A stretch of DNA of 64,000 nt from Rhodoblastus sp963736175 (GCA_963736175.1 CAVTNU010000014.1:62001-126000); one strand, 5' to 3'; counted from the stretch's first letter, positions 31,000 through 40,053 are shown. A program made the numbers and translations. The notes: generated by a model from the sequence alone, not told the origin.

Positions 31000-32016
31000 T
31001 CAGTAGTGTTCTTCGAACCGCTTGGCGAGATCGTCGATGTTTTCCGGCGGCCAGCCGGTGACTTCCATGCCGAGGTGCAGACCCATCTGCGCCAGCACTT
31101 CCTTGATCTCGTTGAGCGACTTGCGGCCGAAGTTCGGCGTGCGAAGCATTTCCGCTTCCGTCTTCTGGATCAAATCGCCGATGTAGACGATGTTGTCGTT
31201 CTTCAGGCAATTGGCCGAACGCACCGACAACTCGAGCTCGTCGACCTTCTTGAGCAGCGCCGGGTTGAAGGCCAGCTCCGGAATGGCCGGCGTGCTGTCT
31301 TCGCGCTTGGGCTCTTCGAAATTGACGAAGACGTTGAGCTGATCCTGCAGGATGCGCGCGGCGAAAGCGACGGCGTCCTCCGGCGTCAGCGCGCCGTTGG
31401 TCTCGATCTGCATGGTCAGTTTGTCATAATCGAGAACCTGACCTTCGCGGGTGTTCTCGATGCGGTAGCTGACCTTCTTTACCGGCGAATAGATGCTGTC
31501 GACCGGGATCAAGCCGATCGGCGCGTCTTCGGCACGGTTGCGGTCGGCCGGGACGTAGCCCTTGCCGGTATTGACGGTGAATTCCATGCGGATTTCCGCG
31601 CCCTCGTCGAGGGTGCAGATCGGCAACGCCGGATTGAGGATGGCGATGTCGCCGGTCACGCCGATATCGCCAGCGTGAACCACGCCCGGCCCCTGCTTCT
31701 TCAAGGTCATGCGCTTGGGGCCATCGCCCTGCATGCGGATCGAGATGTCCTTGATGTTGAGGACGATGTCGGTAACGTCCTCACGCACGCCGGGGATCGA
31801 GGAAAACTCGTGCAGAACGCCGTCGATATGCACCGAGGTGATGGCCGCGCCTTGCAGCGAGGACAGCAAGATGCGCCGCAGGGCGTTGCCGAGCGTCAAA
31901 CCGAAGCCGCGCTCCAGCGGCTCGGCGACCAAGGTGGCGAGGCGCTTGGGATCCTCGCCGGGCTGCACTTGGAGCTTGTTTGGCTTGATGAGCTCTTGCC
32001 AATTCTTCTGGATCAC
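31000..32016 (-). CDS. rpoA: RNA polymerase alpha subunit
   Basis: The 338-residue alpha subunit nucleates RNA polymerase assembly through its N-terminal domain (LRRILLSSLQGAAITSV) and contacts UP elements and activators through its C-terminal domain (SANCLKNDNIVYIGDLIQKTE, GRKSLNEIKEVL). The start is taken as GTG 32016 (VIQKNWQELIKPNK), which matches the family N-terminus. An upstream ATG would add 11 residues without homology. It lies between rpsK and rplQ as in other proteobacteria. Confidence 0.96.
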   Translation of the reverse strand: MIQKNWQELIKPNKLQVQPGEDPKRLATLVAEPLERGFGLTLGNALRRILLSSLQGAAITSVHIDGVLHEFSSIPGVREDVTDIVLNIKDISIRMQGDGPKRMTLKKQGPGVVHAGDIGVTGDIAILNPALPICTLDEGAEIRMEFTVNTGKGYVPADRNRAEDAPIGLIPVDSIYSPVKKVSYRIENTREGQVLDYDKLTMQIETNGALTPEDAVAFAARILQDQLNVFVNFEEPKREDSTPAIPELAFNPALLKKVDELELSVRSANCLKNDNIVYIGDLIQKTEAEMLRTPNFGRKSLNEIKEVLAQMGLHLGMEVTGWPPENIDDLAKRFEEHY

Positions 32017-32140
32017 GGTTCTTGCCTTTCTTGGGAACAGCGCGGGCATATCGGTCCGTCGACCCTGGCTTCGCGCTGTCACGGGAGAATATTCGCACGG
32101 GGCGGCCCGTCGGCCGTCCCATGCGAGCAGATGAATTACG

Positions 32141-32530
32141 TCAGACGCGTCGACGTTTGCGCGGACGGCAGCCGTTGTGCGGGATCGGCGTCACGTCGCG
32201 GATGGAGGTGACGGTGAACCCAGCCGCCTGCAGCGCGCGCAGCGCCGATTCGCGGCCGGAGCCGGGACCGGAGACCTCGACTTCCACGGTGCGCACGCCA
32301 TGTTCCGACGCCTTGCGGGCGGCGTCTTCGGCCGCCATCTGGGCGGCGTAGGGAGTCGACTTGCGCGAACCCTTGAAGCCCATCGTGCCGGCGGACGACC
32401 AGGAGATCGTGTTGCCCTGCGCGTCGGCGATCGTGATCATCGTGTTGTTGAACGAGGAATGGACGTGGGCGACGCCGGACGCGATATTCTTGCGTTCCCT
32501 GCGGCGAACGCGTGTGCCTTCTTTAGCCAT
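32141..32530 (-). CDS. rpsK: 30S ribosomal protein S11
   Basis: The 129-residue protein has the S11 core (GVAHVHSSFNNTMITIADAQG, and GSRKSTPYAAQMAAEDAA) and the conserved C-terminus PIPHNGCRPRKRRRV. S11 shapes the platform of the small subunit near the mRNA exit. It follows rpsM after a 223-bp gap, unusually wide for this operon. Confidence 0.98.
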   Translation of the reverse strand: MAKEGTRVRRRERKNIASGVAHVHSSFNNTMITIADAQGNTISWSSAGTMGFKGSRKSTPYAAQMAAEDAARKASEHGVRTVEVEVSGPGSGRESALRALQAAGFTVTSIRDVTPIPHNGCRPRKRRRV

Positions 32531-32753
32531 TTTTACATCCTTCAGGCGCGCCCGTAATGCCAGGCGCTCGGGTTATAAGGCGCGTTTGACGCCTTAAGTT
32601 CATCTCGCCAACCAACCAGCCGAAAGGCCAGCCGGAGACGAAGCGGGCGCGGCGCCCTGCTAATCCCGGTCTAGACGGGACAAGCGCTGGATCGACCACG
32701 CGAGACGCCTTGACTGCGAGTCGTCGCAACCGAGGCGAAACATCGAAACGAAA

Positions 32754-33122
32754 TTACTTCTTCTTGCCGGCGATCGGCTTGGCCTTGCCCTTGCGGGTGC
32801 GCGCGTTGGTGTGGGTGCGCTGGCCGCGAACCGGCAGCTGGCGACGATGACGCAGACCGCGGTAGCAGCCAAGATCCATCAAACGCTTGATGTTGATAGC
32901 GACTTCGCGGCGCAGATCGCCTTCGACGACGTAATCGCGGTCGATGGTTTCACGGATCTGCAGCACTTCGGCGTCGGTCAATTGCGACACGCGGCGCTCG
33001 GCCGGAATGTTGACCTTCTCGCAAATTTCCTCGGCCTTTTTCGCGCCGATGCCGTGAATATATTGCAACGCGATGACGACGCGCTTGTTAGTGGGAATAT
33101 TGACGCCTGCGATACGTGCCAT
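32754..33122 (-). CDS. rpsM: 30S ribosomal protein S13
   Basis: The 122-residue protein begins MARIAGVNIPTNKRVVIALQ and carries the CYRGLRHRRQLPVRGQRTHT signature and a lysine-rich tail. S13 sits at the head of the 30S subunit and contacts P-site tRNA and the 50S subunit. ATG 33122 is preferred over one 12 bp upstream because the family starts with MARIAG. It is separated from adk by 233 bp. Confidence 0.98.
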   Translation of the reverse strand: MARIAGVNIPTNKRVVIALQYIHGIGAKKAEEICEKVNIPAERRVSQLTDAEVLQIRETIDRDYVVEGDLRREVAINIKRLMDLGCYRGLRHRRQLPVRGQRTHTNARTRKGKAKPIAGKKK

Positions 33123-33227
33123 TTTAAGCTCCATTTTGCGCGAACTTAAAGTTCGCTGTAACCTGCGTCCGGTGGAGGCCGGCCCTTGCAGGCGAGATGG
33201 TCTGATTTCGTTTCGCCAAAAACGCGC

Positions 33228-33260
33228 AAGCGCCCCTGCCCGGAAAAGCGGGGGCGCTCA
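33228..33260 (-). terminator. Possible terminator between adk and rpsM
   Basis: On the minus strand AGCGCCCCC and GGGGCGCT form a strong GC stem (plus 33228-33260) with a loop of about 13 bases. TTTTT occurs six bases past the stem. The spacing to the T-run is loose, so termination would be partial at best. It lies in the 233-bp gap and might split the spc and alpha operons. Confidence 0.4.
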
Positions 33261-33355
33261 GCGTCTGAGGAACCCGGCATTTAGACGGACGCAACGCGCC
33301 CGTCAACAAAAATTTACACTTAAGTGACAGGCGCGGCCGGCGCGCCCCGCCCGGT

Positions 33356-33946
33356 TCAGGCGACGGCGGCGGCGAGCGTCGCGTCGATCGCCTGCGCGAC
33401 CTGCTCGATCGGCGCCATGCCGTCAACCTCGCGCAGCTCGCCCTTTTTCCTGTAATAGGCCGAGACGGGCGCCGTCATTTCGAAATAAGCGTCCAGACGC
33501 TTCTTGAGGCTTTCCGCGTTGTCGTCGGCGCGCACCGTTTCGCCGCGCGCGAGCGCCTCGCGAACCCGATTTTCAATCCGCGCCAGCAGCGCTTTTTCGT
33601 CGACCTTGAGCTCAACGATGGCGTCAAGCTTCTTTCCGCGTTCGGTCAGCATCGCGTCGAGCGCGTCGGCTTGCGCCACAGTGCGCGGGAATCCGTCAAG
33701 GATGAAACCGTTCTGCGCATCCGGCTGTTCGATGCGCTGAGCGATGATGCCGATAACGATATCGTCGGATACAAGACCGCCGGCTTCCATCACCGCCTTC
33801 GCCTTAAGACCGATCGGCGTTCCAGCCCTGACCGCGGCGCGCAGCATGTCGCCGGTCGAAAGCTGGGGAATCTTCAATTTCTCCACCAACCGCGTCGCCT
33901 GAGTGCCTTTACCGGCGCCCGGCGGCCCTAGCAAAATCAACTTCAT
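33356..33946 (-). CDS. adk: Adenylate kinase
   Basis: The 196-residue enzyme interconverts ATP plus AMP with two ADP in the cytoplasm. The P-loop GPPGAGKGTQ is at residues 7-16, with the AMP-binding region LSTGDMLRAAV and DGFPRTVAQADAL. It has the short-LID form (no zinc-binding LID domain), normal for this lineage. Its ATG overlaps the secY stop codon by 3 bp (ATGA), so it is translationally coupled to secY, as in many bacteria. Confidence 0.97.
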   Translation of the reverse strand: MKLILLGPPGAGKGTQATRLVEKLKIPQLSTGDMLRAAVRAGTPIGLKAKAVMEAGGLVSDDIVIGIIAQRIEQPDAQNGFILDGFPRTVAQADALDAMLTERGKKLDAIVELKVDEKALLARIENRVREALARGETVRADDNAESLKKRLDAYFEMTAPVSAYYRKKGELREVDGMAPIEQVAQAIDATLAAAVA

Positions 33947-35277
33947 TTCCTTTTTCCCCGTAATTTGGCCTTTTTAACAAGCCCTTCGTATTGATGAGCT
34001 TGCAGGTGGCCATGAATTTGCGCCACCGTGTCCATCGTCACGCTGACGATAATCAGCAACGATGTACCACCAAAGTAGAATGGCAGCGCAAATTTTGAAA
34101 TGAGCATTTCAGGGAGAAGGCAAATAATTGCGAGATAGGCGGCGCCCAGCACGGTGATTTTCGTCAACACGGCGTCGATGAATTGCGCCGTCCTTTCCCC
34201 GGGACGGATGCCGGGAATGAAGCCGCCGTGTTTCTTCAAATTGTCCGCTGTTTCCTGCGGATTGAAGACGATCGCCGTATAGAAAAAGGCGAAAAACACG
34301 ATCAGCCCCACATACATCGCCATGTAGAGAGGCGTCCCGTGGCCGACGTAGGACGCGATCAGCGACGCCAGGCCGCCGCCGCCGTTGCTTTGCGAGAAAT
34401 TGGCGACGGTGGTGGGCAACAGCAGCAGCGATGAGGCAAAAATCGGCGGGATGACGCCGGACGTATTGAGTTTGAGCGGCAGAAACGAAGTCTGCCCCTC
34501 ATAGACCCGATTGCCCTGCTGGCGCTTGGGATAGGTGATCAAGAGGCGCCGCTGCGCCCGCTCCATGAAAACGATGAAGGCGACCACCGCCACCGACATG
34601 ATGATGAGCGCCAGAATGACCGGTACGGATATCGCGCCCTGACGCGAAAGCTCGAGCGTATTCACGATAGCGGAGGGAAACGCCGCGACGATACCGGCGA
34701 AAATGATCAGCGACGACCCGTTGCCGATGCCGCGCGAGGTGATTTGCTCGCCCAGCCACATCAGGAACATGGTGCCGCCCATCAAGGTCAGCACCGTGGA
34801 AATACGGAAGAACCAGCCTGGATCGGAAACGACGTTGGCCTGGCCTTCGAGGCCGATCGAAATGCCGTAAGCCTGAAAGGCGGCGATGGCGACGGTGAGA
34901 TAGCGAGTGTACTGGTTGAGAACCTTGCGGCCCTGCTCGCCTTCTTTTTTCAGCGATTCCAGCGTCGGAAACACCGACGTCAAGAGCTGCACGATAATCG
35001 AGGCGGAAATGTAGGGCATGATGTTCAAGGCGAAGATCGCCATGCGCTGGACGGCGCCGCCCGCGAACATGTTGAACAATTCCAGCACGCCCTGCTGCTT
35101 GCCGTGGAAATTGGCGGCGAAAGCGTCGGGATCAATGCCCGGCAGCGGAATATAGGTTCCGAGCCGATAGATGACCAAAGCGCCGAGCGTAAACCAGATG
35201 CGCTTTTTGAGTTCTTCGGCCTTGCCGAAGGCCGAAAAGTTGATATTGGCCGCAAGTTGTTCGGCTGCAGACGCCAT
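33943..35277 (-). CDS. secY: Protein translocase subunit SecY
   Basis: The 444-residue ten-helix channel of the Sec translocon sits in the inner membrane. Landmarks include LGTYIPLPGIDPDAF after helix 1, GGAVQRMAIFALNIMPYISASI and ERAQRRLLITYPKRQQG in the cytoplasmic loop that contacts ribosomes. ATG 35277 (MASAAEQLAANINFSAFGKA) is used because the 32 upstream codons have no counterpart in SecY. It is followed with ATGA overlap by adk and lies 188 bp after rplO. Confidence 0.97.
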   Translation of the reverse strand: MASAAEQLAANINFSAFGKAEELKKRIWFTLGALVIYRLGTYIPLPGIDPDAFAANFHGKQQGVLELFNMFAGGAVQRMAIFALNIMPYISASIIVQLLTSVFPTLESLKKEGEQGRKVLNQYTRYLTVAIAAFQAYGISIGLEGQANVVSDPGWFFRISTVLTLMGGTMFLMWLGEQITSRGIGNGSSLIIFAGIVAAFPSAIVNTLELSRQGAISVPVILALIIMSVAVVAFIVFMERAQRRLLITYPKRQQGNRVYEGQTSFLPLKLNTSGVIPPIFASSLLLLPTTVANFSQSNGGGGLASLIASYVGHGTPLYMAMYVGLIVFFAFFYTAIVFNPQETADNLKKHGGFIPGIRPGERTAQFIDAVLTKITVLGAAYLAIICLLPEMLISKFALPFYFGGTSLLIIVSVTMDTVAQIHGHLQAHQYEGLVKKAKLRGKRK

Positions 35278-35465
35278 GTTTTTGCGCTCCGGGCTGCGCC
35301 ATTCCGGCGCGCCAAAAGAAAAACAGCCATCCGCGTGATTGCGTCGCAACGGCGGATCGCCATGAACCGACATGCGAACGGGGCGAGAGCCAAAAAGCCC
35401 CGCGCCCCGTACGCTTTAGAATGTCGCCGCGAACAGGGCCGAAGCCCTCGCCAGCGGCGAGAATG

Positions 35466-35954
35466 TCACGCGCTCGGGGCTTCCTGCGCCGCGCTCGCGG
35501 CCAGCAGCTTCACCGAACCGCCCGCTTTTTCGATCGCGGCCACGGCCGATTTCGAAGCGGCGGCGACTTCAAAGGCCAATTTGGCCTTGATTTCGCCCTG
35601 ACCAAGCACCTTCACGCCATCGCGCGCCTTGGTGACGACGCCGGCCGAGATCAGCGACTCAAGCGTCACCGCCGCGTTGGCGTCGAGCTTGCCCGCGTCC
35701 ACGGCCTGCTGGATGCGTCCCAGGTTGACCTCATTGTAATGGATCGAGAAGGGATTCCAGAAGCCGCGTTTGGGCAGGCGACGATGCAGCGGCATCTGAC
35801 CGCCTTCGAAGCCCTTGATGGCGACGCCGGTGCGGGCCTTCTGACCCTTGACGCCGCGCCCGCCGGTCTTGCCCTTGCCGGAGCCGATGCCGCGTCCGAC
35901 GCGGGTGCGCTCCTGCGAGGAGCCTGGATTGTCGGAAATGCCGTTGAGTTTCAT
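35466..35954 (-). CDS. rplO: 50S ribosomal protein L15
   Basis: The 162-residue protein begins MKLNGISDNPGSSQERTRVG and has GRGIGSGKGKTGGRGVKGQK and the GFEGGQMPLHRRLPKRGF signature. L15 is a late assembly protein of the large subunit. The C-terminal 15 residues are alanine-rich. It is 10 bp after rpmD. Confidence 0.98.
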   Translation of the reverse strand: MKLNGISDNPGSSQERTRVGRGIGSGKGKTGGRGVKGQKARTGVAIKGFEGGQMPLHRRLPKRGFWNPFSIHYNEVNLGRIQQAVDAGKLDANAAVTLESLISAGVVTKARDGVKVLGQGEIKAKLAFEVAAASKSAVAAIEKAGGSVKLLAASAAQEAPSA

Positions 35955-35964
35955 GTTCGGATCC

Positions 35965-36156
35965 TCACTGGCCTTCGACGACGCGCACGAGATGCGCGAC
36001 CTTGGCGATCATCCCGCGCACGGCGGGCGTATCTTGCAGCGTCGATTTACGTCCGATCTTGTTGAGCTTCAAGCCCACAAGCGTCTGACGCTGATCGATC
36101 GGGCGCCCGATGGGGCTGCCGACCTGCTCGACGGTGACGGTTTTGCTATTAGCCAT
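35965..36156 (-). CDS. rpmD: 50S ribosomal protein L30
   Basis: The 63-residue protein has the L30 pattern TVTVEQVGSPIGRPIDQRQT and LVGLKLNKIGRKSTLQDTPA. ATG 36156 (MANSKTV) was chosen; an upstream GTG-type extension is not conserved. It lies 14 bp after rpsE and 10 bp before rplO. Confidence 0.97.
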   Translation of the reverse strand: MANSKTVTVEQVGSPIGRPIDQRQTLVGLKLNKIGRKSTLQDTPAVRGMIAKVAHLVRVVEGQ

Positions 36157-36170
36157 CGTAGCGCCCCCTC

Positions 36171-36743
36171 TCACGAATCGGCGGCTTCGGCTTCGCCGCC
36201 GGGGCGACGAGCCTGCAACGCGGAAACCTTGAGATTGCGGCGGGCGGCGACCGAACGCGGCGAATCTTCGTGGCGCAGAGCGTCGAACGTGGCGCGAACC
36301 ATGTTGTAGGGATTGGACGATCCCTGCGACTTAGCGACCACGTCATGCACGCCGAGCGTTTCGAACACGGCGCGCATCGGACCGCCGGCGATGATGCCGG
36401 TGCCCGCCGGCGCGGCGCGCAAAATCACGCGTCCGGCGCCATGTCGTCCGTTGACGTCATGATGCAGCGTGCGGCCTTCGCGCAGCGGCACGCGGATCAA
36501 CGCGCGCTTGGCCGATTCCGTGGCCTTACGAATGGCTTCCGGCACTTCGCGCGCCTTGCCATGGCCGAAACCGACGCGACCCTTCTGGTCGCCGACGACG
36601 ACAAGCGCGGCAAAGCCAAAACGGCGGCCGCCCTTGACCACTTTGGCGACGCGGTTGATGTGCACCAGGCGGTCCACAAATTCGCTGTCGCGCTCCTCAC
36701 GATCACGATCGCGTCCGCGACCGCCTTCACCTTCACGAGCCAT
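36171..36743 (-). CDS. rpsE: 30S ribosomal protein S5
   Basis: The 190-residue protein has an N-terminal charged stretch (EGEGGRGRDRDREERDSE), normal for alphaproteobacteria. The S5 core follows (VDRLVHINRVAKVVKGGRRF, GRVGFGHGKAREVPEAIRKA). S5 helps form the mRNA entry channel and affects decoding accuracy. ATG 36743 follows GGAAAC; a GTG five codons earlier is less likely. It is 135 bp after rplR. Confidence 0.98.
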   Translation of the reverse strand: MAREGEGGRGRDRDREERDSEFVDRLVHINRVAKVVKGGRRFGFAALVVVGDQKGRVGFGHGKAREVPEAIRKATESAKRALIRVPLREGRTLHHDVNGRHGAGRVILRAAPAGTGIIAGGPMRAVFETLGVHDVVAKSQGSSNPYNMVRATFDALRHEDSPRSVAARRNLKVSALQARRPGGEAEAADS

Positions 36744-36878
36744 TTTTGTTTCCGTCACTTACGCGGCAAGACAGGTTCGTCCGCCGCTCGCTTCGTCGCC
36801 TCGAAAGCGCGCGTCCCGGAACGCCGTTAAGCTTTCCGGGACCGTTTCGAGTCTTTCATACCAGCCGGAGCCCGGCTG

Positions 36879-37241
36879 TCAGAACTGCAGGCCGCCCTCG
36901 CGAGCGCCCTCGGCCAACGCCTTGACGCGGCCGTGATACATATAGGAGCCGCGATCGAACACGACTTCCTTGACGCCGACCGCGCTGGCGCGTTCGGCGA
37001 TCAGTTTGCCGACGGCCTTTGCGGCTTCGACGTCAGCGCCCGTCTTCAGGCTGGCGCGGTTGTCCTTTTCCAAGGACGAAGCGGAAGCCAACGTGAAGCC
37101 GCGCTCATCGTCGATGATCTGCGCGTAAATCTGCTTCGACGAACGAAAAACCGACAGTCGCGGCTTGCCATAGGCGCGAGCGCGAATGGAGCGGCGAATG
37201 CGCGCCTTGCGGCGGCTTTCAGAGGCATGATCCTTTGCCAT
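36879..37241 (-). CDS. rplR: 50S ribosomal protein L18
   Basis: The 120-residue protein has RSIRARAYGKPRLSVFRSSK and ends VKALAEGAREGGLQF, the standard L18 C-terminus. L18 binds 5S rRNA with L5. It is 18 bp after rplF. Confidence 0.98.
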   Translation of the reverse strand: MAKDHASESRRKARIRRSIRARAYGKPRLSVFRSSKQIYAQIIDDERGFTLASASSLEKDNRASLKTGADVEAAKAVGKLIAERASAVGVKEVVFDRGSYMYHGRVKALAEGAREGGLQF

Positions 37242-37259
37242 AACGCTTGTTCCCGTGCC

Positions 37260-37793
37260 TTATTTCTTCTTGCCTTCCTTGCGGAAGATGAATTCGCCGG
37301 CATACTTGACGCCCTTGCCCTTGTACGGCTCGGGGCCACGATAATCGCGAATCTCGGCGGCCACCTGGCCAACCTGCCGCTTATCAATGCCGGAGATGGT
37401 GATTTCGGTCGGCTTGGGCGTTGCGATCGCAATGCCGGCCGGTATCGGGTAATTAATGTCGTGGCTGTAACCCAGCGACAATTGCAGGCTTTTGCCCGCG
37501 ACCGCCGCCTTGTAGCCGACGCCGGTGATTTCGAGTTTCTTCTCGAACCCCTGCGACACGCCGATCACCAGATTGTTGATCTGGGCGCGCGAAGTGCCCC
37601 ACAGCGCGCGAGCGCGCTTGGTGGCCGAACGCGGATCGACCTTGATCTCGTTGTCCTTGAATTCGACCGCGACGTCCGCGGGAACGACGAAGTTCAATTC
37701 GCCCTTCGCGCCCTTGACGGCGACCGTCTGGCCTTCAACCTTGGCGCTGACGCCTTTGGGCAGAACGACCGGTTTTTTACCAATGCGTGACAT
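37260..37793 (-). CDS. rplF: 50S ribosomal protein L6
   Basis: The 177-residue protein begins MSRIGKKPVVLPKGV and ends with the L6 signature PEPYKGKGVKYAGEFIFRKE. L6 lies near the factor-binding site of the 50S subunit. It is 23 bp after rpsH. Confidence 0.98.
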   Translation of the reverse strand: MSRIGKKPVVLPKGVSAKVEGQTVAVKGAKGELNFVVPADVAVEFKDNEIKVDPRSATKRARALWGTSRAQINNLVIGVSQGFEKKLEITGVGYKAAVAGKSLQLSLGYSHDINYPIPAGIAIATPKPTEITISGIDKRQVGQVAAEIRDYRGPEPYKGKGVKYAGEFIFRKEGKKK

Positions 37794-37816
37794 GAACTGG
37801 CTCCTCGCTCTTAAGG

Positions 37817-38215
37817 TCAGAAGACCTTGGCGAGCACTTCGCCGCCAACGTTCGCTTCACGCGCCGCATGATCGGCCAAGACGCCCTTGGGGGTCGAGAT
37901 GATCGCAATGCCGAGACCATTGGCGACGCGCGGCAGCGCGTCAACCGCCGCGTAAACGCGGCGACCAGGCTTGGACACACGAGAGATTTCGCGGATCACG
38001 GGGTGACCGTCGAAATATTTCAGCTCAATCTCGAAATCCGTACGGCCATTGCCGAATTCGGTGACCGAATAGCCACGAATGTAGCCTTCGCTCTTCAGGA
38101 CATCGAGCACGTGAGCGCGCAATTTCGAGCCGGGCGTCGAAACGGTCGACTTGCGGCGCATTTGCGCATTGCGGATGCGGGTGAGCAGATCGCCCAACGG
38201 ATCGTTGATCGCCAT
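37817..38215 (-). CDS. rpsH: 30S ribosomal protein S8
   Basis: The 132-residue protein begins MAINDPLGDLLTRIRNAQMR and has the C-terminal GIAIISTPKGVLADHAARE signature. S8 binds helix 21 of 16S rRNA and in E. coli represses the spc operon. It is 11 bp after rpsN. Confidence 0.98.
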   Translation of the reverse strand: MAINDPLGDLLTRIRNAQMRRKSTVSTPGSKLRAHVLDVLKSEGYIRGYSVTEFGNGRTDFEIELKYFDGHPVIREISRVSKPGRRVYAAVDALPRVANGLGIAIISTPKGVLADHAAREANVGGEVLAKVF

Positions 38216-38226
38216 ATCCGTTCTCC

Positions 38227-38532
38227 TTACCAGCTCGACTTGACGAGGCCGGGAATGAGGCCTTTGGAGCCGAGTTCCCGCAGGGCGATACGCGACATCT
38301 TGAGCTTACGATTGTAAGCGCGCGGACGTCCGGTCACTTCGCAGCGGTTGCGCACGCGAATGGCGGCCGAATTGCGCGGCACTTCGGAGAGCTTGATGCT
38401 CGCCTCGAAACGCTCTTCGACGCTCAAGGACTTGTCCTTGGCGATCGCCTTCAGGCGAGCTCGGCGCGGGGCAAGCTGTTTGACGAGCTTGGCGCGGCGG
38501 TTATTGTTCTCAATCGAACTTTTCTTAGCCAT
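38227..38532 (-). CDS. rpsN: 30S ribosomal protein S14
   Basis: The 101-residue, zinc-independent (long) form of S14 has KKSSIENNNRRAKLVKQLAP and the conserved CEVTGRPRAYNRKLKMSRIA segment, with a single cysteine. It is 38 bp after rplE. Confidence 0.98.
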   Translation of the reverse strand: MAKKSSIENNNRRAKLVKQLAPRRARLKAIAKDKSLSVEERFEASIKLSEVPRNSAAIRVRNRCEVTGRPRAYNRKLKMSRIALRELGSKGLIPGLVKSSW

Positions 38533-38570
38533 GTTTTACCTCTGGTTTCCGCGTTTGAAGCCCAAGGGCC

Positions 38571-39257
38571 TCACTGCCGGAACGGGAAGTTGAACGCCCG
38601 CAGCAATGCGCGCGCTTCGTCGTCGGTCTTGGCGGTGGTGCATACGATAATGTCCATGCCAAGGACCAACTCCGCCTTGTCGTAGTCGATCTCCGGGAAC
38701 ACCAGGTGCTCCTTGACGCCCATGGCGAAATTGCCACGACCATCAAACGATTTGGGGTTCAGACCGCGGAAGTCGCGCACGCGCGGCAGCGCGATGGTGA
38801 CCAGGCGATCGAGAAATTCATACATGCGGGTCTTGCGCAGGGTCACCTTGGCGCCGATCGGCATGTTTTCACGAACCTTGAAGGTCGAGATCGCCATGCG
38901 GGCCTTGGTGATCACCGGCCGTTGGCCAGCGATCAGCGCCAGATCGGCGGCGGCGAGCGTGACCTTCTTGGTGTCGTTGACGGCTTCGCCAACGCCCATG
39001 TTCAACACGATCTTTTCGATCGCGGGAACCTCGAGCGGATTCTTGTAGCCGAACTCCTCGATCAGCTTGGGACGCACAACTTCTTCGTAGTGCTTCTTCA
39101 AGCGCGCGGTATAGCCGGCCGGCGCGGCGCTAACGCCGTGCTTGCCTTCAGCCGACGCCTCCTTGGGCGCCTTGCTCTGTTTGACGGTCTTGGCGGCGGC
39201 CTTGTCAGCGCCCTTGTCGGCGCCTTTGACGGCCTTGCCGGGCTTTGCTTCAGCCAT
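38571..39257 (-). CDS. rplE: 50S ribosomal protein L5 with N-terminal Lys/Ala extension
   Basis: L5 binds 5S rRNA and contacts P-site tRNA. The conserved protein begins near residue 49 (YTARLKKHYEEVVRPKLIEE), continues VPAIEKIVLNMGVGEAVNDTKK and ends TDDEARALLRAFNFPFRQ. Before it are about 48 residues of low-complexity Lys/Ala/Gly sequence (AVKGADKGADKAAAKTVKQS), bringing the total to 228 instead of the usual 180-190. The only ATG consistent with an 8-bp overlap to rplX is 39257, so the extension appears translated. Confidence 0.95.
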   Translation of the reverse strand: MAEAKPGKAVKGADKGADKAAAKTVKQSKAPKEASAEGKHGVSAAPAGYTARLKKHYEEVVRPKLIEEFGYKNPLEVPAIEKIVLNMGVGEAVNDTKKVTLAAADLALIAGQRPVITKARMAISTFKVRENMPIGAKVTLRKTRMYEFLDRLVTIALPRVRDFRGLNPKSFDGRGNFAMGVKEHLVFPEIDYDKAELVLGMDIIVCTTAKTDDEARALLRAFNFPFRQ

Positions 39258-39567
39258 CGATCAGGTCTCCGGAACGCTTGGCGACGCGGACCTTGCGGCC
39301 ATCGTCGAGAATTTTGAAACCAACGCGGGTCGGCTTGCCGTCCTTAGGATCGGCAATGGCGATATTCGACAATTGGATGGCGGCTTCCTTCGAGATGATG
39401 CCGCCTTCCGCCGTCTGCGTCTGTTTCTGGTGACGCTTCACCAGATTGACGCCGCGCACGATGGCCCTGCCCTCTTTCGGCATGACCTGCGTAACCTCAC
39501 CGGAACGACCCTTGTCGCGGCCGGCGAGCACGACGACCTTGTCGCCCTTTTTAATCTTGGCCGCCAT
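39250..39567 (-). CDS. rplX: 50S ribosomal protein L24
   Basis: The 105-residue protein has a KOW motif (KIKKGDKVVVLAGRDKGRSG) and the GVNLVKRHQKQTQTAEGGI signature. L24 initiates large-subunit assembly. ATG 39567 overlaps the rplN stop by 1 bp (TGATG) and follows GGAGG. Its 3' end overlaps rplE by 8 bp. Confidence 0.97.
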   Translation of the reverse strand: MAAKIKKGDKVVVLAGRDKGRSGEVTQVMPKEGRAIVRGVNLVKRHQKQTQTAEGGIISKEAAIQLSNIAIADPKDGKPTRVGFKILDDGRKVRVAKRSGDLIDG

Positions 39568-39935
39568 CACAAAACCTCCGGCGCGAGGGAAATGATCTTC
39601 ATGTGATTCTTGGCGCGCAATTCGCGCGGAACCGGGCCGAAGATACGCGTGCCGACCGGCTCTTTCTGATTGTTGATCAGAACGGCGGCGTTGGAATCAA
39701 AGCGAATCACCGAACCGTCGGCGCGCTTGATGTCCTTGGCTGTGCGCACGACGACCGCCTTCATCACATCGCCCTTCTTCACGCGTCCGCGCGGAATGGC
39801 TTCCTTGATGGACACAACAATAATGTCGCCGACACCTGCATATTTGCGCTTGGAGCCTCCAAGCACCTTGATGCACATCACGCGACGCGCGCCCGAATTG
39901 TCGGCCACGTCGAGGTTGGTCTGCATCTGAATCAT
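39567..39935 (-). CDS. rplN: 50S ribosomal protein L14
   Basis: The 122-residue protein begins MIQMQTNLDVADNSGARRVM and has the GDIIVVSIKEAIPRGRVKKG signature, ending KIISLAPEVL. L14 contributes to bridge B8. It overlaps rplX by one base and follows rpsQ after an unusually long 186-bp gap. Confidence 0.98.
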   Translation of the reverse strand: MIQMQTNLDVADNSGARRVMCIKVLGGSKRKYAGVGDIIVVSIKEAIPRGRVKKGDVMKAVVVRTAKDIKRADGSVIRFDSNAAVLINNQKEPVGTRIFGPVPRELRAKNHMKIISLAPEVL

Positions 39936-40037
39936 GGCTACACGCCTTTCGTCTCAGATCGGTTTCCGTTCGGGACTGCCCCGTTCGGACTTCGCCTGAA
40001 GGAAGTTTTTGACGCTTCCTGTTTTGGCATTGATGAA

Positions 40038-40053
40038 GAAGCGAACGCGCTTC
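40038..40053 (-). promoter_or_regulatory. Hairpin in the long rpsQ-rplN spacer
   Basis: GAAGCG (40038-40043) and CGCTTC (40048-40053) pair around a four-base loop in the 186-bp spacer 39936-40121, which also holds a TTTTTTAAAAAAA tract near 40093-40106. Neighbouring genes in this operon are separated by far less. The hairpin could mark an mRNA processing or regulatory site; I found no convincing promoter hexamers. Confidence 0.35.
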
